Assembly (NCBI GenBank): GCA_015061765.1
Contig: SUVZ01000202.1
Coordinates: 1 to 6,960, forward strand
Length of the DNA: 6,960 nucleotides
From: Lentisphaerota bacterium
Lineage (GTDB): Bacteria > Verrucomicrobiota > Kiritimatiellia > RFP12 > UBA1067
Reading direction: 5' to 3'
Positions within the stretch are counted from its first letter, which is position 1, and the number at the start of each line of letters is the position of its first letter. Shown in pieces: positions 1 to 6,097 of this stretch. The notes under the pieces are model-generated. The model was not told where the DNA came from and did no database searches. It saw nothing but the letters and a program-made list of their open reading frames with translations. Position numbers and translations under genes: made by a program.

Positions 1-1
1 A

Positions 2-52
2 CTTATTTCCAAGTGTGCTCGCAAGCGATTCTATGGCAGTTGCGCGATTCAT
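2..52 (-). CDS. possible 5' end of a downstream gene, cut by the window edge
   Basis: An ATG at 52-50 on the minus strand, 11 bases after the stop of the nuclease gene, opens a frame of 17 codons (MNRATAIESLASTLGNK) that is still open at the left edge. The N-terminus looks like a plausible amphipathic helix, but 17 open codons are common by chance and no good Shine-Dalgarno sequence precedes the ATG (upstream bases are CCCCCGAAACC). If real, it would be closely spaced behind the nuclease and probably cotranscribed, since no terminator lies between them. The product cannot be recognised from so few residues. Confidence 0.25.
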   Translation of the reverse strand, partial: MNRATAIESLASTLGNK

Positions 53-63
53 GGTTTCGGGGG

Positions 64-933
64 TTAAAGCTTCTCTATTTCGCTTGCGGCAAGGCCGGTC
101 GCCGCCGCGATTTGCTCAATGGTAAGATTCAGCGCCTTCAGATTGCGCGCCGTCTGGAGAAGCCTTTCCTTGCCTTCCTTAAGACCAGCTTCCTTGCCTT
201 CCTTAAGACCGGCCTTGTAACTGCGCTCAGGAGCGGAGGCGAGGGTCTTGGCTACACGCACTGCATCCCAGAAGAGATCGTATCCCATCAACTGTTCCCG
301 CGTGTAGGCCGACTCCTCTACTAGTTTCACGGCCTGGCTGATCTCGCTCGACTCCATGAACTCATCGGGGACTTTCTCGGTGGTCTTGTTTATCTCAGTC
401 AGGAAACGAAGCCACAACACCGCCATCTTGCGCTCGGCGATGCTTTGCGGCTTGAACTTCGGCAGTTCCACGAATACGATGTGAAATCCCTCGATCAGCT
501 TGTCCGTGTATTTCTCGTGGACGACCTTGTAGTGGTGTATGAACTCCGGCAGGTCCTTTTCGAAAACTGCATCTACAAGGTTGAGCGAATATACCGGACG
601 CAGCAGGGAGAAATCTTCGGCGTGTTCCAGCTGGTCGACATACACCTTCGCGGAATTGAACAGCGCCCTGTCCTTGAAATCGGCTGTCCAGCACATCTGC
701 ATCTCGACGATGAACTTGCGCCCGTCCCTGGTCTTGCAGAACACATCGACAATGCTGTTCTTTCCGATGGACGTTCGCGGTACCCGCTCAGGCGACATGT
801 ACTCAATATCGGCAATCTCTTCTCCCGCCGGCAGCGGCAAGAGGGAGTTCAAGAGACTGGCAACAAGATTCGGGTGCTCGCCGAACACCTTCTTGAAGGT
901 CAAATCCGCCTTTGGATCGAGATATTTCGCCAT
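64..933 (-). CDS. Rpn-family PD-(D/E)XK nuclease / putative transposase (PDDEXK_2)
   Basis: This 289-residue protein belongs to the Rpn (recombination-promoting nuclease) family, often annotated as a PD-(D/E)XK nuclease-family transposase. Family members are Mg-dependent DNA endonucleases that promote RecA-independent recombination, and some act in phage defence. The sequence shows the family opening (residues 1-18, MAKYLDPKADLTFKKVFG), then the catalytic core: D63 in SIVDVFC and E77-x-Q79 in FIVEMQM, the D...ExQ signature. A helical middle part follows (about 85-230), then a charged tail with two copies of AGLKEGKE (241-256) and a terminal helical segment (265-289, LTIEQIAAATGLAASEIEKL) typical of Rpn C-termini. 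Length is normal and the frame is unbroken, so the nuclease is probably active. The ATG at 933 is supported by an AAGG about 8 bases upstream. No transposon ends or partner genes are visible, so it looks like a stand-alone accessory gene. Family assignment is strong; its biological role is inference. Confidence 0.9.
   Translation of the reverse strand: MAKYLDPKADLTFKKVFGEHPNLVASLLNSLLPLPAGEEIADIEYMSPERVPRTSIGKNSIVDVFCKTRDGRKFIVEMQMCWTADFKDRALFNSAKVYVDQLEHAEDFSLLRPVYSLNLVDAVFEKDLPEFIHHYKVVHEKYTDKLIEGFHIVFVELPKFKPQSIAERKMAVLWLRFLTEINKTTEKVPDEFMESSEISQAVKLVEESAYTREQLMGYDLFWDAVRVAKTLASAPERSYKAGLKEGKEAGLKEGKERLLQTARNLKALNLTIEQIAAATGLAASEIEKL
166..213 (-). repeat. 24-bp in-frame tandem duplication in the Rpn gene
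   Basis: Positions 166-189 and 190-213 are two head-to-tail 24-bp copies differing at one base (A versus G near the end). They encode two copies of AGLKEGKE in the charged linker before the C-terminal helices. Because the unit is a multiple of three, gain or loss of copies keeps the reading frame. Rpn-family proteins commonly carry variable GxxEGxxEG-type repeats here. Confidence 0.85.
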
Positions 934-979
934 GTCTCCCGCCTTTGTTCAAGGATGCATTTCTCTTAAGAAAGTATGT

Positions 980-1008
980 ATTGTACCATAATTCTCCGTG
1001 TTTGTGTC
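980..1008 (-). promoter_or_regulatory. predicted promoter of the Rpn gene
   Basis: On the minus strand, TACAAT (985-980) matches the -10 consensus at 5 of 6 bases and is preceded by TG plus one base, an extended -10. A weak -35 (GACACA, 1008-1003) sits 17 bases upstream. The start point would fall near 973, giving a leader of about 40 bases. The -35 region overlaps the first copy of the 20-bp tandem array, so a weak -35 may be helped, or blocked, by a protein bound to the repeats. Confidence 0.5.
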
Positions 1009-1083
1009 GTGTAGATTTCAAAACTGTCGTGTAGATTTCAAAACTGTCGTGTAGATTTCAAAACTGTCGTGTAGATTTCAAAA
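1005..1083. repeat. four tandem copies of a 20-bp repeat
   Basis: The unit TGTCGTGTAGATTTCAAAAC is repeated at 1005, 1025, 1045 and 1065 with an exact 20-bp period. The first three copies are identical; the fourth matches for 19 bases before diverging (AAAA for AAAC). There are no spacers, so it is not a CRISPR array. The unit is not palindromic, so any protein would bind in one orientation on nearly the same DNA face (about two helical turns per unit). It lies immediately upstream of the predicted promoter of the nuclease gene. Confidence 0.95.
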
Positions 1084-1397
1084 AAGCATGGACGGGTTGG
1101 GCTATAAAAAATGAGAATTCTCTCTGGAGTGAGTCTTTCGCTTCCAATAGGGCAGAGAATAAATATGATTCAAAATCTAAACAAATGACTATCGAAGACG
1201 ATGAAACCACATGAAATCTTGCCGTCGACGGGGTGGATCCCGCTGAAAACAGAGATAAGTTCCCTAACTAACAAATACAAGCCGTCGATCAAACTCTTTC
1301 CAGGTTTACTCCCATATTATCCCAGCAACAATGCTGCGAATATCTCATAACCGATGCAACAATCACTTTAAACCCAAATTCAGCAGTTGGAAGAATC
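1084..1397. other. intergenic stretch without a convincing gene
   Basis: This is about 310 bases of AT-richer sequence between the 20-bp array and the terminator hairpin of the surface-protein gene. It contains a 10-bp palindrome GAGAATTCTC (1113-1122) and a 49-codon open frame at 1201-1350 that lacks a ribosome binding site and recognisable similarity. No tRNA, clear riboswitch, insertion-sequence end or coding remnant was seen. It could be degenerated sequence or promoter-distal spacer. Confidence 0.6.
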
Positions 1398-1432
1398 TTG
1401 TCAGGCGCGCCTCATAATGGCGCGCCTGACAA
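1398..1432 (-). terminator. predicted terminator hairpin of the surface-protein gene
   Basis: A perfect 14-bp inverted repeat (1398-1411 with 1419-1432) encloses a 7-base loop, starting 7 bases after the TGA stop at 1440-1442. The stem is very GC-rich at its top; each arm contains GGCGCGCC. In the direction of transcription it is followed by AAGATTCTTCC, a poor U-tract, so it may be a weak intrinsic terminator or mainly a 3'-end-stabilising structure. Confidence 0.65.
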
Positions 1433-1439
1433 TTTGAGG

Positions 1440-4325
1440 TCATGGTGTCATCTTGACGCGGAAGAAGAAACTCCGATTAATAGCCTGCAGTGGCATTGCC
1501 AGAATTTGGACCTTGCCTTCCGAGGCGGGCAAGAGCATCATCTGGACATTGTCTGAAGAGAACCCGTCCTCGTTCAGCGTTGCCGATCCTTCGACTCCAA
1601 ATATCTCAGCAAGGTTTTCAGGTGTCGCATTGTCCCCGATGGAGATCCCTTCTACGGATACCGTCATGTTGAACACCCCGGGAATATCGCTGTTTGAGAA
1701 TCCCGCAATCTTCACGTCGCTCTCTGTTGGAGGTGTCGCAAGAAGTCTTCCGGCGTCAAGTGCATACGACAACCATGCATGCGGCGATTCCTTTATTGCT
1801 TCCATCTTCATCTCGTCAGACATGTTACGTGCAACAAGGGTCTTTGATACCTCCTGCGCCCAGGCACGATAGTTCGCATAATCTCTGGCGTTCTTGATGT
1901 GATTGAGCACCCTTTGATCCTTTGTGCCGGACAAAGCCATGCTCACAGCGCCGGGCGTGGCATCAAGCCCCAGCTCGGGGAATGGTGCCGGAGATTCAAA
2001 TTGCTCCCAGGATATCATATCAAGGAATCCACGCCCAACACCTGTCCCTTCGCTGTTCCAAACGCATTCCCAGCGGAACGTGTGCGTTCCATTTTCCAAA
2101 CAGCACGATTCGCTCATCCATTCGGCGGACCCTTCGAGACGGGAGAAGAGTTGTCCGTCGATATATAGCGTGTAGGAGGAGTTTGCTCCTTCAGTGCCCG
2201 GGACGCCCGATTTCCACCGGTAGCTCAGATTTCCCGATCCAATGACGGTCAGCTCTACCCATGCCTTTTGTCCGGATTGCAGGGCACCGCATTTCAGGGC
2301 GGCAATACCGTCGGACGCGTCAGCCCCGAGAATCCTCTCCCATTGGACGTCTCCGCCGGATGTTATCATTATGTTGGTTGCGGAGATGTCGAGAATTTCG
2401 CGCAACCCATGGGGAGCTCGTATCAATGAACGTTCAACAACCGAGCTGCTGATGTAATTGTCTTTCACGGCAATGGCCTTGATTGTAAAAGATCGCGCAC
2501 ATGTGGTAATCGGCCCTTCGTACAGTGGAGAGGATTCGGTTGGCTGCGCTCCATCAAGTGTATAGTGGATTGCCGCTCCTTTTTCCGCCGACATGGTTAT
2601 TGTCGTGTTTTCGGTCTCAACCATACCGGAAGCTCCAATGCCAGAGCAGGATATTGCAGGATCGGCAAGGTAGTTTTGAAGCCATATGGCTGTAAGTGTG
2701 GTATCGGAACACGGAACGGTGTAGGATGTTCCCGCCCTGTAAGGCATTGTTACGCAATTCCATCCGATAAGCGTATGATATGGCTTGGTGCAATCTGCTG
2801 CGTCAGGAAGGGAGATCAACGTTCCGGCAGGCTCTGAGACACTTCCTGAGGTTGCCATCGATCCGCCAAGAAGGTCAAAAGTGACCGTGACCAGCGGGGT
2901 TGCCGAAAACTCGTCGATCAATACGCATCCATCAGCGTTGAAACCACGCTTGAATGTCCATTCGATTTTGTGCGCACCTGTCTCCTTTATGTCGAATGAG
3001 ACATTCTGCCAGTCTGTGTTGCCGCCGATTGCAATCCCGGCAGGCTCCAAACGGTCCGTAAGCCAACCTTTCGCCGTACCGTCGACGGACACAAACGCAT
3101 GTCCTGAATCATATGCATAGTCACCCCCTTTGGTTTTCCACCAGAATGACACCCGCACCGGTCCTGTGACAGTGGTCGAGAGAACCGGGTAGGAGCCAGA
3201 TTGGAGAGTGCCGCTTTGCAATGATCCGGACACATCATGTGAATCGTCATATGTGCCTATCCAAGCGGTTTCGCCTGACGACTGGAATTCACAATCCCCA
3301 GAGGTCACCCATTCGTTGAAGGAGTTGGATAAGTAGCCGATGAACAGTCCCTCTGGCACGACCTTGGCATAATCGTCAGCGAACGCCTTCTGACATCTCA
3401 CTTTTGGAGAAGAGGAAAATATTCCGGAATCGACAAGGCCAGATGGAAGTTCTCCTAAAAACGAAATATTGGCGAGTGCACTGCACCGCGAAAAGGAGTC
3501 GTATCCCAATTCCAGTTTCATTGATGCGGTACCGGCGCCAAACCTTACGGCATTGAGAGAGGTGCACCCTTGAAATGCCTGGACGCCTATTCTCCTGACC
3601 GCGTCCGGGAAGGAGATGGACGACAGGCTGGTGCACTCGTGGAATGCGAGATCAGCTATATTTTCCAGTCCGGAGCCAAATTCTATCGTATGAAGATTGC
3701 TGCACATGAAAAATGCCATTGACTCTATATTTGTCACGCTGTCCGGCATGGTAACGCTCGTAATGTTGTCCCAGCCATAGAACGTCCATTCGGTGATGTC
3801 CGTCACGCCATCCGGTATGACCAGATCTGAATCTTCACCGAAGTAATCATACAATCGCCCTTTCACGACAACATAATCACCGATGGACAGCCTTTGACAA
3901 CCGATGAAGGCCTGGAGTCCGATTCTCTGCAGAGTGTCTGGCAGGTCGATGGATTCCAATTTCCCGCAATAACAAAACGCATATCCTTCGATATGCGTTA
4001 GACTGTCAGGAACATCGACCTTTGTCAGGCCTTCACACTCCGAGAAGGCGTATTCTCCAATCTCTGTCACTCCTTCCGGGATGGTTACAGACGTTATGCC
4101 GGTCTGCATTCCAAACGCACCCGTGCCGATCCGTTTCACGGGATATCCACCAATCTTGGAGGGGATTGAAAGACTGCCCTCAAATCCTTCTTCAACTCCC
4201 TCAACCACCGCGTGACCGTCAGCAAGCGAATATGTCCACTCTAACCCATCAATCTGCGCAACGTCCGCCATCAAACTAACCGATAGCGTTGCCGCCGCAA
4301 AGGTTAAAGCAAGTTCTCTTTTCAT
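1440..4325 (-). CDS. secreted multidomain BspA-type leucine-rich-repeat protein
   Basis: A 961-residue protein with a signal peptide (basic MKRE, hydrophobic 5-19, likely cleavage after A20), hence exported. Residues about 60-310 hold around nine BspA/LRR_5 repeats: the aromatic pair (AF/TF/SF) recurs at 70, 93, 116, 139, 181, 204, 227, 250 and 277, mostly every 23 residues, with an F..C..L pattern and IPDGVT-type turns. Then come a beta-sandwich domain (about 338-477), an InlB B-type repeat (479-548, FDLLGGS...GWN...TAIW), a chitobiase C-terminal-type domain (about 555-632, IHYTLDGAQPTESSPLYEGP) and a second sandwich domain (645-775). The end (about 785-961) is a distinct domain with SPHAWLSYALDA and the last residues FFFRVKMTP. 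No membrane anchor, LPxTG or PEP-CTERM motif is visible. BspA-like proteins mediate adhesion to host or particles; that role is inferred. The ATG at 4325 has GGAAGG 8 bases upstream. It has its own promoter and hairpin, so it is probably monocistronic. Confidence 0.88.
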   Translation of the reverse strand: MKRELALTFAAATLSVSLMADVAQIDGLEWTYSLADGHAVVEGVEEGFEGSLSIPSKIGGYPVKRIGTGAFGMQTGITSVTIPEGVTEIGEYAFSECEGLTKVDVPDSLTHIEGYAFCYCGKLESIDLPDTLQRIGLQAFIGCQRLSIGDYVVVKGRLYDYFGEDSDLVIPDGVTDITEWTFYGWDNITSVTMPDSVTNIESMAFFMCSNLHTIEFGSGLENIADLAFHECTSLSSISFPDAVRRIGVQAFQGCTSLNAVRFGAGTASMKLELGYDSFSRCSALANISFLGELPSGLVDSGIFSSSPKVRCQKAFADDYAKVVPEGLFIGYLSNSFNEWVTSGDCEFQSSGETAWIGTYDDSHDVSGSLQSGTLQSGSYPVLSTTVTGPVRVSFWWKTKGGDYAYDSGHAFVSVDGTAKGWLTDRLEPAGIAIGGNTDWQNVSFDIKETGAHKIEWTFKRGFNADGCVLIDEFSATPLVTVTFDLLGGSMATSGSVSEPAGTLISLPDAADCTKPYHTLIGWNCVTMPYRAGTSYTVPCSDTTLTAIWLQNYLADPAISCSGIGASGMVETENTTITMSAEKGAAIHYTLDGAQPTESSPLYEGPITTCARSFTIKAIAVKDNYISSSVVERSLIRAPHGLREILDISATNIMITSGGDVQWERILGADASDGIAALKCGALQSGQKAWVELTVIGSGNLSYRWKSGVPGTEGANSSYTLYIDGQLFSRLEGSAEWMSESCCLENGTHTFRWECVWNSEGTGVGRGFLDMISWEQFESPAPFPELGLDATPGAVSMALSGTKDQRVLNHIKNARDYANYRAWAQEVSKTLVARNMSDEMKMEAIKESPHAWLSYALDAGRLLATPPTESDVKIAGFSNSDIPGVFNMTVSVEGISIGDNATPENLAEIFGVEGSATLNEDGFSSDNVQMMLLPASEGKVQILAMPLQAINRSFFFRVKMTP

Positions 4326-4402
4326 TCATACCGCCTTCCTTTTTGCGTCCAACGCCTGCCGGCGCGGACAGGTTTATGATGCACTCCGGTGGAGCGGCGC
4401 GA

Positions 4403-4431
4403 ATTGTAGCAAAGAACTTTTTTGAAAACAA
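4403..4431 (-). promoter_or_regulatory. predicted promoter of the surface-protein gene
   Basis: On the minus strand an extended -10, TGCTACAAT (TACAAT at 4408-4403, 5 of 6 matches), lies 17 bases from TTGTTT (4431-4426), a partial -35. Transcription would begin near 4396, giving a leader of about 70 bases that ends in a strong Shine-Dalgarno (GGAAGG, 4339-4334). Confidence 0.6.
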
Positions 4432-4440
4432 TATGTTCTT
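4412..4440. promoter_or_regulatory. possible operator dyad over the -35 region
   Basis: AAGAAC (4412-4417) and GTTCTT (4435-4440) form a 6-bp inverted repeat with 17 bases between, centred on the predicted -35 element. The arrangement would suit a dimeric repressor, but six matching bases in an A/T-rich stretch can arise by chance. Confidence 0.25.
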
Positions 4441-4442
4441 AC

Positions 4443-4461
4443 AAAAAAAAAAAACAAAAAA
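4443..4461. repeat. homopolymeric A tract upstream of the surface-protein promoter
   Basis: A run of 12 A (4443-4454), one C, then 6 A (4456-4461). Seen from the minus-strand gene this is a T tract at about -47 to -65, just upstream of the -35, where an UP element or intrinsically bent DNA would act. The 12-base homopolymer is also prone to replication slippage. Confidence 0.8.
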
Positions 4462-4572
4462 CCTCTAGCGGAAATGCACTTTCGAATTAACCGCCCCCCG
4501 CCTTCCTGAAAATCAACACACTTACCACTGCATTCAACATCTTACCTCGGCAGAGATTCTCCATTGAGATAT

Positions 4573-4601
4573 TTGCGCGTGATTTTACTTTTTGATAAAA
4601 T
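4573..4601 (+). promoter_or_regulatory. predicted promoter of gdhA
   Basis: TTGCGC (4573-4578, 3 of 6) and TAAAAT (4596-4601, 5 of 6) are 17 bases apart, predicting a start near 4608 and a 72-base leader. The spacer contains ATTTTA, which pairs with the -10 TAAAAT, and TGCGCGT occurs at both 4574-4580 and 4601-4607. These small symmetries could be a regulator site. The Shine-Dalgarno AAGGA (4669-4673) stands 6 bases before the ATG. Confidence 0.5.
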
Positions 4602-4679
4602 GCGCGTCAATTTCATTTTGGCACGGGTGCTACAACAACGCAACATCCCAGCCCAAATGCAGGTTAAAAAGGAAAAACA

Positions 4680-6017
4680 ATGAGCAGTTATGTGCAAAAA
4701 GTCTTGGACAACGTAAAGGCCAAGAATGCAAACGAACCTGAATTCATCCAGGCCGTCGAGGAAGTGCTCTCCACACTCGCCCCCGTTCTGGAAGCCAACC
4801 CCCAGTACGAAAAGGCCGCCATCCTCGAGCGCATGGTCGAGCCTGAGCGTGTGGTGATGTTCCGTGTTCCCTGGGTCGACGACAATGGTGTCGTTCAGGT
4901 CAACCGCGGCTATCGAGTCCAGTTCAACTCCGCGATCGGACCTTACAAGGGCGGGCTCCGCTTCCACCCGACCGTTACACTTTCCGTTCTCAAGTTCCTC
5001 GGTTTCGAGCAGACATTCAAGAACTCCCTCACCACGCTCCCCATGGGCGGCGGCAAGGGCGGTTCCGACTTCAATCCGCGCGGCAAGTCCGACGGCGAAG
5101 TCATGCGTTTCTGCCAGAGTTTCATGACTGAGCTTTCCCGCCACATCGGAGCCGATACCGACGTTCCTGCCGGCGACATCGGAGTAGGCGGCCGCGAAAT
5201 CGGCTATCTTTTCGGCCAGTACAAGCGCCTTCGCAACGAGTTCGTCGGCGTTCTCACCGGCAAGGGCCGTCCTTTCGGCGGTTCTCTCGTCCGTCCCGAG
5301 GCCACCGGCTACGGCACGGTCTACTTCGCCCAGTACATGCTCGAGAAGCTCGGCCAGGACATCAAGGGCAAGACGGTCGCACTTTCCGGTTTCGGTAACG
5401 TCGCCTGGGGCGCCGCCCAGAAGCTCGTCCAGCTCGGAGCCAAGGTCGTCGCGATCTCCGGTCCCGACGGCTACATCTATGATGAAAAGGGAATGACGCA
5501 GGAAGGCGTCGACTATATGCTTGAGCTCCGCGCCAGCAACAACGACGTGGTCGAGCCCTACGCCGCCAAGTTCGGCGCCAAGTTCGTAAAGGGCCGCAAG
5601 CCCTGGGAGGTCAAGTGCGACATTGCGTTCCCGTGCGCGATCCAGAACGAGCTCAACGAAGATGACGCGAAGACTCTCGTTGCGAACGGCTGCATGATGG
5701 TTGTCGAAACGTCAAACATGGGTTGCACGGCCGGCGCTGTCAACTATCTAAACGGCCGCGTCGCATTTGCACCCGGAAAGGCCGCCAACGCCGGCGGCGT
5801 GGCTGTCTCCGGTCTTGAGATGAGCCAGAACTCCATGCGACTCTCCTGGTCCGCCGAAAAAGTTGATGCCAAGCTCAAGGACATCATGAAGTCCATCCAC
5901 GACAATGCCTACGACACGGCCGAGAAATACGGCATGAAGGGCAACTACGTGGCAGGTGCAAACCTCGCTGGCTTCATCAAGGTTGCCGACGCAATGGTTG
6001 CCCAGGGCATCTGCTAA
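4680..6017 (+). CDS. gdhA: NADP-type glutamate dehydrogenase, complete
   Basis: The 445-residue length fits the hexameric GdhA class (about 445-450). The enzyme reductively aminates 2-oxoglutarate with ammonium and NADPH to give glutamate, in the cytoplasm; it is a main route of nitrogen assimilation when ammonium is plentiful, as in the gut. Visible active-site features: GPYKGGLRFHP with K90, the catalytic lysine K126 in PMGGGKGGSDF, and D166 in DVPAGDIGVGGREIG. The Rossmann dinucleotide-binding loop is SGFGNVAWG (236-244), followed by AISGPDG (258-264); this class usually prefers NADP(H), which I infer rather than read directly. C-terminal NAGGVAVSGLEMSQNS is also typical. AAGGA 6 bases upstream supports the ATG at 4680. 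Codons are strongly biased to C or G at third positions, more than in the surface-protein gene, as expected for high expression. It is flanked by its own promoter and a strong terminator, so it is probably monocistronic. Confidence 0.97.
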   Translation: MSSYVQKVLDNVKAKNANEPEFIQAVEEVLSTLAPVLEANPQYEKAAILERMVEPERVVMFRVPWVDDNGVVQVNRGYRVQFNSAIGPYKGGLRFHPTVTLSVLKFLGFEQTFKNSLTTLPMGGGKGGSDFNPRGKSDGEVMRFCQSFMTELSRHIGADTDVPAGDIGVGGREIGYLFGQYKRLRNEFVGVLTGKGRPFGGSLVRPEATGYGTVYFAQYMLEKLGQDIKGKTVALSGFGNVAWGAAQKLVQLGAKVVAISGPDGYIYDEKGMTQEGVDYMLELRASNNDVVEPYAAKFGAKFVKGRKPWEVKCDIAFPCAIQNELNEDDAKTLVANGCMMVVETSNMGCTAGAVNYLNGRVAFAPGKAANAGGVAVSGLEMSQNSMRLSWSAEKVDAKLKDIMKSIHDNAYDTAEKYGMKGNYVAGANLAGFIKVADAMVAQGIC

Positions 6018-6032
6018 ACACAGTGGCTCTCG

Positions 6033-6088
6033 CAGTCAGGCAAAGAAAAGGACGCGCCGTTTGGCGCGTCCTTTTCTTTGCCTGACTG
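6033..6088. terminator. bidirectional intrinsic terminator between convergent genes
   Basis: A perfect 26-bp inverted repeat (6033-6058 with 6063-6088) with a 4-base loop GTTT. The GC-rich top of the stem (GGACGCGCC) is followed by CTTTTCTTT on the plus strand, and the matching AAAGAAAAG gives the same T-rich run on the minus strand. It can therefore end both gdhA, whose stop is 15 bases before it, and the convergent kinase gene, whose stop lies 9 bases beyond it. Confidence 0.92.
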
Positions 6089-6097
6089 GCCTAAATA

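Noticed and set aside
445..969. A 174-codon plus-strand open frame opposite the nuclease gene
   Set aside because: It is a shadow of the strongly supported Rpn gene and has no recognisable features of its own.
1005..1083. CRISPR array or sequencing-adapter contamination as an explanation of the 20-bp repeats
   Set aside because: There are no spacers between units, so it is not CRISPR. The complementary strand shares the short word CTACACGAC with common adapters, but the unit does not match an adapter over its length and a four-fold exact 20-bp tandem would not arise from one.
64..1083. A complete insertion sequence built around the putative transposase
   Set aside because: No terminal inverted repeats or target-site duplication were found flanking the gene. 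Rpn-family genes are usually stand-alone despite the transposase label.
1201..1350. A 49-codon plus-strand open frame (starts MKPHEILPSTGW)
   Set aside because: No Shine-Dalgarno sequence, no recognisable motif, low-complexity composition, and it ends close to the neighbour's terminator. An open frame of this length is expected by chance.
1404..1426. GGCGCGCC palindromes as a regulatory site
   Set aside because: They are the GC-rich arms of the 14-bp hairpin at a gene 3' end; the terminator or 3'-structure explanation suffices.
4542..5144. A 200-codon open frame antisense to the start of gdhA
   Set aside because: It mirrors the codon bias of gdhA, starts inside that gene and shows no domain. 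Long antisense frames are a known artefact of GC-biased third positions.
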